This document shows, one piece after another, positions 52,376-60,545 of a stretch of 64,000 nucleotides of DNA. The notes below the pieces were generated by a model. That model made no database searches. It had not been told where the DNA came from and saw only the letters and a program-made list of their open reading frames with translations. This stretch comes from Mesorhizobium sp. Root102. GTDB lineage: Bacteria; Pseudomonadota; Alphaproteobacteria; Rhizobiales; Rhizobiaceae. Position 1 is the stretch's first letter. Every line of letters begins with the position of its first letter. The stretch is from the NCBI RefSeq assembly GCF_001425625.1, contig NZ_LMCP01000046.1:88198-152197 (forward strand). Reading direction: 5' to 3'. The position numbers and the translations under genes were made by a program.

Positions 52376-52793
52376 GATGACTGGTTCCTTCTTGGGTCGC
52401 TCGGGCATCTTGTGACATGTCGCGGCCGGGTTTCGATCCGACGTGATGGGCTTTTTGGGGAACGCGCCCCGAACCGGTAATGTTCCAACCAGGCCCTCGC
52501 GGGTGTCGGCCATTCGGGTTGTCCAATGCCCGCGGCTTTAATCTACTAAATTGGTAGAATTTAGAAAAAACTGTTTTGTGGCATTTCTCGTTGGGCGCTA
52601 AAAGACCTACAAATCAAGGCCTGCGACAGCAGCTTGAATCCGCTCCATCCGCCAACGAGGAATATTTTTCTCTTGGCCGGGATGCTTTCAGAAAAGCGAT
52701 TGCATCCCGACAGGCGATGCGCGAGTGCGTTCCTTCTGGTTTTTCGCGCCCGCGCGTAGAACTGCAAGCCCGTTCAGGATTCCGCTCGCGCCC
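52376..52793. other. Gene-free stretch, promoter and leader region of the cys operon
   Basis: 418 bases between the host-attachment and cysG genes. It holds the 15-bp dyad at 52543-52557 and an AT-rich patch after it (52555-52600), a likely promoter area. I looked for riboswitch-like conserved boxes and recognised none. No gene. Confidence 0.5.
52543..52557. promoter_or_regulatory. 15-bp dyad upstream of cysG, candidate operator
   Basis: CTACTAAATTGGTAG pairs at six of seven positions around a central A. It lies 236 bases before the cysG start at the edge of an AT-rich patch. Its size and form resemble Rrf2-family sites, but CysB-like control is also possible. Confidence 0.4.
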
Positions 52794-54245
52794 ATGTCGC
52801 ACACTGCTCCCAAACTCAATTCCTTCCCCGTCTTCATGCGGGTCGAGGGGCAGACCGTGGCCATCGTCGGCGGCGGCGAAGAGGCGCTGGCCAAGGCGCG
52901 GCTGATCGGACAGTCGAGCGCGGTCCTGCGCATCGTCGCGGAAGACGCTGAGCCCGACCTGCTGGCCTTTATCGCTCAGACCGGCACGACCCATTTTGCC
53001 GCCGCTTACGACGCGTCACAGCTCGAAGGCGCGGTCATGGTGTTTGCCGCCAGCGGCGATGAGGAACTCGACCGCCGCGTGGCCACGGATGCGCGCCGGC
53101 TTGGCATTCCGGTCAATGCCGTCGACCGGCCCGAGCTTTGCGATTTCTTCACCCCGGCGCTGGTCAACCGGGCGCCGGTCGCTATCGCCATCGGCACAGA
53201 AGGTGCAGGCCCGGTGCTTGCCCAGATGCTGCGCAGCCGCATCGACCGCATGCTGTCGCCCTCGCTCGGCCCCCTGGCAATTCTTGCCGCGTCGTTTCGC
53301 GGGGCTGCCGAGAGGCTGCTGCCGAGAGGCAATGCCCGCCGCCGCTTCTGGAATGATTTCTTCGCTGGCGCTCCTGCCCGCGCGGCTGAAGCGGGCCAGC
53401 TTTCGCAGGCGCACGACGCCGCCGTCGATCTTCTGCTGTCGAACACGCCGGCTTGCGGCCACATCGCCCTGGTCGGCGCCGGCCCGGGGGCCGAGGATCT
53501 TTTGACCTTGCGAGCGCACCGTCTGCTGATGGAAGCCGATGTCATCGTTCATGATGCGCTGGTGCCGGAGGCGGTCGTTGCCATGGGGCGCCGCGATGCC
53601 GAGCGCCTGCCGGTCGGAAAACGCAAGGGCTGCCACACCAAGAGCCAGGCGCAGATCAATGCGCTGCTGGTCGAGCTTGGCCGTGAAGGCAAGCGTGTCG
53701 TGCGGCTGAAATCGGGCGATCCGCTGGTGTTCGGCCGGGCTGGCGAAGAGATGGCGGCACTGCGCGATGCCGGCATCGCCTATGAGGTGGTTCCGGGTGT
53801 CACCGCGGCGTTCGCCGCCGCCGCCGATTTCGAACTGCCGCTGACCTTGCGCGGTGTTTCCTCATCGATGGTGTTCACGACCGGCCACGACCTCAAGGGC
53901 AATTCGCTGCCCGACTGGGCCAAGCTCGCGATTTCGGGCGCCACCGTCGCCGTCTACATGGGCCGCTCGGTGGCGGCCGAGGTTGCCGGCCGGCTGATCG
54001 AGGCCGGCCTGTCGCCGGATACGGCGGTCGCCGTGGTCGAGAATGCCAGCCTTGCCAACAGGCGCCGGTTCCACGGCACGCTTGCCGACCTGCCGTCGCT
54101 GGAAGCGCGCGCCGATCTCTCCGGTCCGGTCATGACCATCATTGGCGATGCGGTCGCCGGGGCCAACTTTGAACGGTCCGAGCCGCTCGCGGCACACAGG
54201 CATGAAGGCGTGTCCAGTTCGGTCGCCGAAGGAGTTCAGCAATGA
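52794..54245 (+). CDS. cysG: Siroheme synthase (trifunctional CysG type)
   Basis: 483 residues. The N-terminal part (1-~210) is the precorrin-2 dehydrogenase/ferrochelatase (FMRVEGQTVAIVGGGEEALAKA). The C-terminal part (~225-470) is the uroporphyrinogen-III methyltransferase (HIALVGAGPGAEDLLTLRA, VRLKSGDPLVFGRAGEE, YEVVPGVTAA). Together they make siroheme, the cofactor of the sulfite reductase two genes downstream. ATG at 52794 gives the usual N-terminus. It overlaps the DUF2849 gene by 4 bases (ATGA). Confidence 0.94.
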   Translation: MSHTAPKLNSFPVFMRVEGQTVAIVGGGEEALAKARLIGQSSAVLRIVAEDAEPDLLAFIAQTGTTHFAAAYDASQLEGAVMVFAASGDEELDRRVATDARRLGIPVNAVDRPELCDFFTPALVNRAPVAIAIGTEGAGPVLAQMLRSRIDRMLSPSLGPLAILAASFRGAAERLLPRGNARRRFWNDFFAGAPARAAEAGQLSQAHDAAVDLLLSNTPACGHIALVGAGPGAEDLLTLRAHRLLMEADVIVHDALVPEAVVAMGRRDAERLPVGKRKGCHTKSQAQINALLVELGREGKRVVRLKSGDPLVFGRAGEEMAALRDAGIAYEVVPGVTAAFAAAADFELPLTLRGVSSSMVFTTGHDLKGNSLPDWAKLAISGATVAVYMGRSVAAEVAGRLIEAGLSPDTAVAVVENASLANRRRFHGTLADLPSLEARADLSGPVMTIIGDAVAGANFERSEPLAAHRHEGVSSSVAEGVQQ

Positions 54246-54547
54246 AGATATTGACCGCCAACCGCCTCAGCGACGGCATTGCCGTCTGGTACGTCGATGG
54301 CGGCTGGGCCGAGACGGTCGACCATGCCGACCTTGCCCATGACAAGGCGGCCGAGGATCGCCTCGAGGCACTCGGCGCACAGGCCTATGCCGCCAACGAA
54401 GTGGTCGACGTGAATTTGATCGATGCGGACGTCGTCAACGGCGTCGTCGAGCCGGTGCGGTTGCGCGAGAAAATCCGCGCCGCAGGCCCGACCATCCGCA
54501 GCGATCTCGGCAAGCAGGCTGCCAAGCAGGCACCTTGGGCAGCATAA
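54242..54547 (+). CDS. DUF2849 protein of the sulfite reduction operon
   Basis: A 101-residue soluble protein. Its starting ATG overlaps the cysG stop, and cysI follows 43 bases later. Motifs GIAVWYVDGGWAETVDHADLAHD and PVRLREKIRAAGPTIRSDL match DUF2849 proteins found between cysG and cysI in alphaproteobacteria. Its role is unknown; an assembly or electron-transfer accessory is plausible. Confidence 0.88.
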   Translation: MKILTANRLSDGIAVWYVDGGWAETVDHADLAHDKAAEDRLEALGAQAYAANEVVDVNLIDADVVNGVVEPVRLREKIRAAGPTIRSDLGKQAAKQAPWAA

Positions 54548-54590
54548 CCAAGACACCAGGCATGGGCGGACGCGCCCTGAAAGACGAAGC

Positions 54591-56261
54591 ATGTACCGCT
54601 ACGATGAGTTCGACCACGATTTTGTCCAGGCCCGCGTCGCCGAGTTCAGCGACCAGGTCCAGCGCCGCCTTGCCGGCGAGATCACCGAGGACCAGTTCCG
54701 GCCGCTCAGGCTGATGAACGGCGTCTATCTTCAGCTGCACGCCTACATGCTGCGCATCGCGGTGCCCTATGGCACGCTGAACGGCAAGCAGTTGCGCATG
54801 CTGGGCCACATCGCCCGCAAATACGACAAGGGCTACGGCCATTTCACCACGCGCCAGAACATCCAGTTCAACTGGCCGGCGCTGTCGGACATTCCTGCGA
54901 TCCTGGCCGATCTGGCAAGCGTTGAGATGCACGCCATCCAGACCAGCGGCAATTGCATCCGCAATGTCACCGCCGACCATTTCGCCGGCGCTGCCGCCGA
55001 TGAGGTCGCCGATCCGCGGCCCTATGCGGAAATCTTGCGCCAGTGGTCGTCGGTGCATCCGGAATTCTCGTTCCTGCCGCGCAAGTTCAAGATCGCGGTG
55101 ACGGGTGCCGAGCGCGACCGCGCCGCCATCCAGACCCACGACATCGGCCTGCACTTGAAGAAGAACGCCGCCGGCGAACTGGGTTTCGCCGTCTATATCG
55201 GCGGCGGCCAGGGCCGCACACCGATGGTCGCCCGCAAGATCCGCGACTTCCTGCCGGAAGCCGACCTCCTGTCCTACTGCACGGCGATCCTGCGCGTTTA
55301 CAACCTCTATGGCCGCCGCGACAACAAGTACAAGGCGCGCATCAAGATCCTCGTGCACGAGACCGGCGTCGAGGAAATCACCCGCCAGGTCGAGGCCGAG
55401 TGGCAGGACTTGAAGGACGCCGAGCTGAAGCTGCCGGAGGCGGATATCCGCGCCATCGAGGCCTATTTCGCGCCGCCGGCGCTCACGGAGCGGCCGGAGG
55501 GCGACCAGGCGGTCAAGCTGGCGCGTCTGGATTCCAAGGGGTTCTCGGAGTGGCTCGACCAGAATGTCGTCACCCACCGCCATCCCGACTACGCGGCGGT
55601 GACGATCTCGCTGAAGGGCATCGGCGAGGTGCCCGGCGACGCCTCGGGCAGCCAGATGGAAGCGGTCGCCGACATCGCCGAGAGATATGCCTTTGACGAG
55701 CTGCGCGTTAGCCATGAGCAGAACCTGATCCTGCCGCATGTGGCGCGCGCCGACCTCAAGGCGGTCCATGATGCGCTGGTCGGCATCGGCCTGGCGACGG
55801 CCAATTCCAACCTGATCTCAGACATCATCGCTTGCCCGGGCCTCGATTATTGCGCCCTGGCCACCGCGCGTTCGATCCCGATCGCGCAGGAAATCTCGCG
55901 CCGCTTCGCCTCGCTGGAGCGGCAGCGCGAGATCGGAGAACTGAAGCTGAAGATCTCCGGCTGCATCAACGCCTGCGGTCATCACCATGTCGGCCATATC
56001 GGCATTCTCGGCGTCGAGAAGAAGGGCTCCGAGCTCTATCAGGTGACGCTGGGCGGCTCGGCCGACGAGAACACCTCGGTCGGCGAGATCATCGGCCGCG
56101 GCTTCTCCTCGGAGGAGATCACCGACGCCATCGAGCAGATCGTCGAGACCTATCTCGGCCTTCGGCTCGACCCACAAGAGAAATTCATCGACGCCTACCG
56201 CCGAGTCGGTCCCGCGCCGTTCAAGGAGGCGCTCTATGCTGGCGAAGCCAAGGCCGCTTGA
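54591..56261 (+). CDS. cysI: Assimilatory sulfite reductase hemoprotein
   Basis: A 556-residue siroheme/[4Fe-4S] enzyme that reduces sulfite to sulfide. The ferredoxin-like halves include KQLRMLGHIARKYDKGYGH and QTSGNCIRNVTAD. The cluster ligands are in CPGLDYCALA and CINACGHHHVG. No flavoprotein subunit gene is adjacent, so electrons probably come from ferredoxin or another donor, with DUF934 and DUF2849 as accessories. ATG at 54591; it overlaps cysH by 26 bases. Confidence 0.94.
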   Translation: MYRYDEFDHDFVQARVAEFSDQVQRRLAGEITEDQFRPLRLMNGVYLQLHAYMLRIAVPYGTLNGKQLRMLGHIARKYDKGYGHFTTRQNIQFNWPALSDIPAILADLASVEMHAIQTSGNCIRNVTADHFAGAAADEVADPRPYAEILRQWSSVHPEFSFLPRKFKIAVTGAERDRAAIQTHDIGLHLKKNAAGELGFAVYIGGGQGRTPMVARKIRDFLPEADLLSYCTAILRVYNLYGRRDNKYKARIKILVHETGVEEITRQVEAEWQDLKDAELKLPEADIRAIEAYFAPPALTERPEGDQAVKLARLDSKGFSEWLDQNVVTHRHPDYAAVTISLKGIGEVPGDASGSQMEAVADIAERYAFDELRVSHEQNLILPHVARADLKAVHDALVGIGLATANSNLISDIIACPGLDYCALATARSIPIAQEISRRFASLERQREIGELKLKISGCINACGHHHVGHIGILGVEKKGSELYQVTLGGSADENTSVGEIIGRGFSSEEITDAIEQIVETYLGLRLDPQEKFIDAYRRVGPAPFKEALYAGEAKAA

Positions 56262-57000
56262 CCATATAGCCGATGTCGATGACGGCATCGCCGCCAAGGC
56301 GGCGGGGCTGGATGCGCTCTACGGTCATCTGAACCCGCTCGAGATCATCGAACGCTCGGCCCGCGAACTGTTCCATGACGAGATCGCCGCGGTGTCGTCG
56401 TTCGGTGCGGACTCGGCTGTGCTGCTGCACATGATCGCCAAGATCGACCGGACGCTGCCGGTCATCTTCCTCGACACCGGCAAGCATTTCGAGGAGACGC
56501 TCGGCTATCGCGACGCGCTTGCAGCCGATTTCGGGCTGACCAACATAAGGGTGATCAAGCCCGAGGAAGCGGCGCTCGAACGGATCGATCCGACGGGCAA
56601 TCTGCATCAGAGCAACACCGACGCCTGCTGCGACGTGCGCAAGGTCGAGCCGCTGGCGCGGGGTGTCGCTCCCTTCCGTGCCTGGTTCACCGGCCGCAAG
56701 CGTTTCCAGGCCTCGACCCGGGCAGCGCTTCCGGTGTTTGAAGCGGTCGGCCCGCGTATCCGCATCAATCCGTTGGCGCACTGGACGACATCGGACCAGG
56801 CGGACTATATGCGCGCGCATGCGCTGCGCGAAAATCCGCTGGTCGCCTATGGATACCTGTCGATCGGCTGCTTCCCGTGCACGCAGCCGGTGCAGCCGGG
56901 CGAGGACGCGCGCAGCGGCCGCTGGGCCGGTCATGCCAAGACCGAGTGCGGCATTCACCTGTCGGGGCTGGAGAAGTCGCTGACCGACGCGTCCCTTTAG
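56236..57000 (+). CDS. cysH: APS/PAPS reductase, iron-sulfur APS type
   Basis: A 254-residue reductase that turns activated sulfate into sulfite. The two cysteine pairs CCDVRK and CFPC, which bind a [4Fe-4S] cluster in APS reductases and are absent from E. coli PAPS reductase, are present. The catalytic Cys is in KTECGIHL. Activity on APS with thioredoxin as donor is therefore likely. SSFGADSAVLLHM is the nucleotide loop. It starts inside cysI and is followed by a palindromic repeat. Confidence 0.93.
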   Translation: MLAKPRPLDHIADVDDGIAAKAAGLDALYGHLNPLEIIERSARELFHDEIAAVSSFGADSAVLLHMIAKIDRTLPVIFLDTGKHFEETLGYRDALAADFGLTNIRVIKPEEAALERIDPTGNLHQSNTDACCDVRKVEPLARGVAPFRAWFTGRKRFQASTRAALPVFEAVGPRIRINPLAHWTTSDQADYMRAHALRENPLVAYGYLSIGCFPCTQPVQPGEDARSGRWAGHAKTECGIHLSGLEKSLTDASL

Positions 57001-57011
57001 GGTATGGTGAT

Positions 57012-57137
57012 ATTCAGGTGAGGCTGGCCTGCAAACGGCAGCTTCCTGCGCTTCCGGTGCTCACGTACTTCAAGTACGCTCCGCTCGTCGCAGGGCGACC
57101 CCGGAAGCCGCCATTTTCGGTGCGGCCTGACCTGAAT
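57012..57137. repeat. Nested palindromic element inside the cys operon
   Basis: Outer arms ATTCAGGT (57012-57019) and ACCTGAAT (57130-57137), middle arms CTTCCGG (57051-57057) and CCGGAAG (57101-57107), and a core CGTACTT-C-AAGTACG (57064-57078) give a ~126-base element. It lies between cysH and DUF934. The core with GTGCTCACGTACTTCAAGTACGCTC resembles a dispersed alphaproteobacterial repeat I recall. It may act as a processing or stability element in the message. Confidence 0.7.
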
Positions 57138-57178
57138 CTCAACACAAACGTGTTTCTTCGAATTTTTGGGAATTTTTG

Positions 57179-57712
57179 ATGACTGAACCGACGATACCGG
57201 AGACGCGCCTCTGGACCCCGACGGGTTTCCGCGAGGACGAGTGGGCGCATGCCGAGAGCGCCGATGCGCTGTCCGGCAATGGCCGCTTCATCCTGCCACT
57301 GCAAGCGTTCCTCGATCTCGATCCGGAGGTGCGCCGCTCTGCCAAGGAACGGCTCGGTGTGGTGCTGCAGCCCGGCGATCAGCTCGAGAAGATCGCCGGC
57401 CTGCTTGACCAGCTCTCGCTGGTGGCGCTGGCCTTCCCGGCCTTCAGCGACGGCCGCTCCTTCTCCAAGGGCGAACTGCTGCGTGGGCGCTATCATTTCG
57501 AGGGCACAGTGCGCGCCACCGGCCAGGTGCTGGTCGACCAGTTGCCGCATATGCTGCGGCTTGGCTTCGACGAGTTCGAGATATCGAACCCGGTGCTGTT
57601 GAAGCGCCTGGAGGAGGGCCGCACCGGCGGGTTGGGGCTCTACTACCAACCGGCCGCCGTGTCGGAGCCGAACGGGCCGAAATATTCCTGGCGGCGCCTT
57701 CGCAACAGTTGA
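57179..57712 (+). CDS. DUF934 protein, sulfite-reduction accessory
   Basis: A 177-residue protein of the DUF934 family, regularly encoded with cysI and cysH in bacteria that lack CysJ, and proposed to help electron transfer or cluster function. Motifs ETRLWTPTGFREDEWAH, ALVAFPAFSDGRSFS-like (seen as LVALAFPAFSDGRSFS) and LLKRLEEGRTGGLGLYY are present. ATG at 57179 is in an AT-rich leader without a strong ribosome site. It closes the operon; a 7-bp hairpin at 57727-57744 lies just downstream. Confidence 0.87.
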   Translation: MTEPTIPETRLWTPTGFREDEWAHAESADALSGNGRFILPLQAFLDLDPEVRRSAKERLGVVLQPGDQLEKIAGLLDQLSLVALAFPAFSDGRSFSKGELLRGRYHFEGTVRATGQVLVDQLPHMLRLGFDEFEISNPVLLKRLEEGRTGGLGLYYQPAAVSEPNGPKYSWRRLRNS

Positions 57713-57808
57713 CGCTGCGGTAATTCCCGACGTCTTTACGTCGGTTCCGATCGGTCCTTCTCTGGGCTATCCGGACGGAAATATCCGCCGGTTGCGAGGA
57801 GGGAGATC

Positions 57809-58024
57809 ATGGATTTCGACTATGTCATCGCTGGCGGCGGATCCGCCGGCTGTACGCGCGCCGCGCGGCTCTCCGAGGATCCATCGAAGACGGTCTGCCT
57901 GATAGAAGCCGGCGGCGAGGGCAGGAACCTGCTCGTCCGCGCCCCGGCCGGCGGTGCCAATCGACATCAACTGGTCTTACCAATTGTGCGATTTGTGCTT
58001 TCCCTTTCGCCATCCTGCCCTTAG
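57809..58024 (+). pseudogene. GMC oxidoreductase N-terminal remnant
   Basis: Residues 1-50 match the start of choline-dehydrogenase-like GMC flavoproteins: DFDYVIAGGGSAGCTRAARLSEDP (FAD-binding) and VCLIEAGGEGRNLLVRAPAG. After that the match stops, and the frame ends at 72 residues instead of about 540. GGAGG stands before the ATG, so it may still be translated. It is a truncated remnant left by deletion; the rest of the gene is not nearby. Confidence 0.8.
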
Positions 58025-58035
58025 GATAAATTTAT

Positions 58036-58054
58036 TATTTCGCGATCCGAAATA
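58036..58054. promoter_or_regulatory. Dyad before the DJ-1/PfpI gene
   Basis: TATTTCG, 5 bases, CGAAATA form a perfect dyad in AT-rich sequence 26 bases before the DJ-1/PfpI start codon, partly overlapping the remnant's downstream edge. It is placed like an operator for that gene. Confidence 0.4.
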
Positions 58055-58080
58055 AATATGGTCATAGGGAGGAACCGGGA

Positions 58081-58701
58081 ATGGCTGGCAAGAAGATACT
58101 GATGCTCGTTGGCGAGTTCAGCGAGGAATATGAGATTTTCGTCTTTGAGCAGGCGATGCATGCGGTTGGCCACATCGTCCATGTCGTCTGTCCGGACAAG
58201 AAGGCGGGCGATATATTGAAAACGTCGCTGCACGACTTCGAAGGCCACCAGACCTATACCGAAAAGCTCGGCCACGACTACATCCTCAACAAGACGTTTT
58301 CCGAGGTGAATCCAGCCGGCTACGATGCCGTCTACGCAGCGGGCGGGCGCGGCCCGGAATACATCCGTATCGACAAGCGGGTGCAGGGGCTGGTGCGGCA
58401 TTTCCACGAGGCCGGCAAGCCGATCTTCACCATCTGCCATGGCGTGCAGATCCTGATTGCCGTGGACGGGGTGGTGCGGGGCCGGGAAGTCGCGGCGCTC
58501 CAGTACTGCGAGCCGGAGGTGACGCTGGCCGGTGGCATCTATATCGACGTCGCGCCGACCGGCGCCCATGTCGACGGCAATCTCGTTTCAGCCAAGGGTT
58601 GGCCGGGCCTGTCCAACTTCATCCGCGAATGCCTGAAGGTGCTGGGCACCGAGGTCCGCCATGGCGAGATATTGATGCGCGACGAGCGTCAGGCGGCCTG
58701 A
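58081..58701 (+). CDS. DJ-1/PfpI-family protein
   Basis: A 206-residue protein of the DJ-1/PfpI superfamily (class I glutamine amidotransferase-like). The N-terminal LMLVGEFSEEYEIFVFEQ and nucleophile elbow IFTICHGVQIL with reactive Cys are clear; AAGGRGPEYIR precedes it. Members act as glyoxalase/deglycase, chaperone or protease. Which one applies here is not evident. ATG at 58081 follows GGGAGG. A strong terminator follows. Confidence 0.9.
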   Translation: MAGKKILMLVGEFSEEYEIFVFEQAMHAVGHIVHVVCPDKKAGDILKTSLHDFEGHQTYTEKLGHDYILNKTFSEVNPAGYDAVYAAGGRGPEYIRIDKRVQGLVRHFHEAGKPIFTICHGVQILIAVDGVVRGREVAALQYCEPEVTLAGGIYIDVAPTGAHVDGNLVSAKGWPGLSNFIRECLKVLGTEVRHGEILMRDERQAA

Positions 58702-58717
58702 CCCGGGAGTTTGCAAA

Positions 58718-58752
58718 GCCGCCGCGTCCACGACGCGGCGGTCTTTCTATTT
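58718..58752 (+). terminator. Rho-independent terminator of the DJ-1/PfpI gene
   Basis: CCGCCGCGTC and GACGCGGCGG form a perfect 10-bp stem with a CAC loop, followed by TCTTTCTATTTTTC. Confidence 0.85.
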
Positions 58753-58764
58753 TTCTTGTTTGAC

Positions 58765-58832
58765 GCAATTCCCAAGGGAAAGCGCCATGTGCTTTTCCCG
58801 GGAAAACCGTTTCACACTTTTCCTGGAATTGC
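58765..58832. repeat. Rhizobial intergenic repeat with palindromic core
   Basis: Ends GCAATTCC and GGAATTGC are perfect inverse copies; the interior holds TTTTCCCGGGAAAA (58793-58806), a perfect 14-base palindrome, and CCGTTTCACACTTTTCC. I recall GGAAAAGTGTGAAACGG...GGAATTGCGTCA as a widespread Rhizobium/Mesorhizobium repeat. It directly abuts the desaturase stop codon. Confidence 0.75.
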
Positions 58833-59855
58833 TTAGGCGGCCGCCAGCGCTTCGCGGAACGACACGAGCTTGCGGCGGTTTTCGTCCCATAATGCCAGTT
58901 TGACGCAGCGCAGGCTTTCGAGCAGCGTGACGCGGCCGATGCTGCGTAGCTCGGGATAATCCCGCAGCACTTCCTGCAACCGGTAGCATGGCACCTTGGC
59001 GGAGAGGTGGTGGACGTGATGGACACCGATATTGCCGGTGAACCAGTTCAGCACCGGCGGCAGGTCGTAGTAAGACGATCCGTGCAGGGCGGCGTGCTGG
59101 AATTCCCAGTCGGCATCCTTCGCCCATTCCGTTTCCTCGAACTGGTGCTGGACGTAGAACAGCCAGATGCCGGCCGAACCGGCGAGGATGACGATCGGCA
59201 GATGGACCACCAGGAACGCGCCGGGGCCGACGAACCAGATGAGGATGGCTGCTGCAACCGCGATGCCAAGGTTGGTGGTCATCGACGACACCCAGGGCGT
59301 CAGGCCGCCGCGCATCATGCCGACGGGCAGCCTTTGCTCGAAGATGAACAGCCAGATCGGCCCGAGCCCGAACATCACCAGCGGGTGGCGATAGAGACGA
59401 TAGGCGAGGCGGCCTCGCCATGACATTTGCCGGTATTCGGCAACGGTCAGCGTCCTGATGTCGCCCATGCCGCGTTCGTCAAGATTGCCGGCGCTGGCGT
59501 GGTGCGTCGCGTGGGCGCGCCGCCAGCAGTCGTAGGGCGTCAGCGTCAGTATGCCGAGCGCGCGGCCGATCCAGTCGTCCGCGTAGCGATTGGCGAAGAA
59601 GGAGCCGTGGCCGCAATCGTGCTGGATCATGAAGATGCGCACCAGAAACCCGGCCGCGGGAAGGATCAGCACCAGTCCCCACCAATGGCCATAGGCATAG
59701 GCCGCCGAAGACAGTCCCCAGAGTACGGCGAACGGAATGAGTGTGATGGCGAGTTCGACGGCGCTGCGCCGCCTGTCGGGCTTTTTGTAGCGCGCCAGAA
59801 TCTTCAGCCAGGCGCGCTTGCTGTTGGCGGCCGCCTCGGGGGAAATCATGTTCAT
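58833..59855 (-). CDS. Membrane fatty acid desaturase
   Basis: A 340-residue integral membrane di-iron desaturase. Three His boxes are visible: HDCGHGSFF, HATHHASAG and HHVHHLSA. Hydrophobic segments at about 30-75 and 165-230 should form two membrane hairpins. It introduces a double bond into acyl chains. ATG at 59855 is the first in-frame start giving the family N-terminus; the frame is open 14 codons further. It resembles bacterial omega/delta-12-type enzymes, but position specificity cannot be read. Confidence 0.88.
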   Translation of the reverse strand: MNMISPEAAANSKRAWLKILARYKKPDRRRSAVELAITLIPFAVLWGLSSAAYAYGHWWGLVLILPAAGFLVRIFMIQHDCGHGSFFANRYADDWIGRALGILTLTPYDCWRRAHATHHASAGNLDERGMGDIRTLTVAEYRQMSWRGRLAYRLYRHPLVMFGLGPIWLFIFEQRLPVGMMRGGLTPWVSSMTTNLGIAVAAAILIWFVGPGAFLVVHLPIVILAGSAGIWLFYVQHQFEETEWAKDADWEFQHAALHGSSYYDLPPVLNWFTGNIGVHHVHHLSAKVPCYRLQEVLRDYPELRSIGRVTLLESLRCVKLALWDENRRKLVSFREALAAA

Positions 59856-60012
59856 CAGGAAGCATAGGCGGGGTGTCCCGCCACCGCAAGCCGACAATCA
59901 CGCAAAATTACTGTGCGTAATTGTCGCGTGGTGGCGGTCGAGCCCGCCCGCCAGCAGATCGACCCGTTTGATGATACGCTGCCGAAGCGGCTGGCTTTCA
60001 AGCCCAATCGTT

Positions 60013-60054
60013 CGGAATCCGATGCTCTCTCTTCTGTTTGAGCATCGGGTTTCC
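60013..60054. repeat. Inverted repeat between desaturase and frameshifted gene
   Basis: CCGATGCTC (60019-60027) and GAGCATCGG (60040-60048) form a perfect 9-bp stem with a 12-base loop, flanked by GGAAT and GTTTCC that extend the symmetry imperfectly. It looks like another member of the dispersed rhizobial palindromes. Confidence 0.6.
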
Positions 60055-60072
60055 CACTCTTGGGGCCGATCT

Positions 60073-60448
60073 CTATTCGCGATCGAGGATAGGACAGCCG
60101 CGCTCGGTGCCAAAAGTCACGCGCACGCGGTCGCCACCCTGCCTGCCGCGGACAGTGATCTCCCGGCGGCCGACGGACTCTATCCTTGTCCGGCGGATGC
60201 CCATCCGATCCGCCTTGTCGAGAGCCCGGTCTTCCGTGCAGCCTCGCGATTGACGGCGGTTGCGCCGGTCGTCGCGAGGCCTTCGCAACCGTCATAGGCG
60301 GGATCGCAATCTTCCATGAGCTTCAGCAGCAGGCCATGTTTGCCCAATTGCAGCTGCAGATCCTGTGCTTGTGCCGGAAAGGCAACCAAGGTGACGGCGC
60401 CGAGGCCGACAAGCGCCGAAAGCAATAAGGTGATCGAACCTTGCGCAT
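60073..60448 (-). pseudogene. Small exported protein gene broken by two apparent 1-base deletions
   Basis: Three frames together spell one rhizobial-type secreted protein. ATG at 60448 with GGAGG gives MRKVR. One frame over, ITLLLSALVGLGAVTLVAFP and QAQDLQLQLGK form a signal peptide and mature start ending in EDCDPAYDGC. A third frame gives RRPRDDRRNRRQSRG then TEDRALDKADRMGIRR and VTFGTERGCPILDRE. Restoring one base near 60436 and one near 60286 joins them into a single ~125-residue frame. Either the gene is a young pseudogene or the two sites are sequencing errors; both are at short homopolymers. Function of this family is unknown. Confidence 0.7.
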
Positions 60449-60545
60449 CACGTCCTCCATTTGAACCACAACGATCCATCATTAGATGGTTCGGCTCTTC
60501 AGGCTATTGCCGATAGAGGTTTGCTGCAAAGATTTGCCTGTCGCG

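Noticed and set aside
52376..52793. Riboswitch (SAM or cobalamin) in the long cysG leader
   Set aside because: I looked for the conserved boxes and multi-stem core and recognised none; only a short protein-binding-type dyad is visible.
57143..57178. tRNA or other structured RNA just before DUF934
   Set aside because: The AT-rich leader has only a small dyad and no cloverleaf; no tRNA was recognised anywhere in the window.
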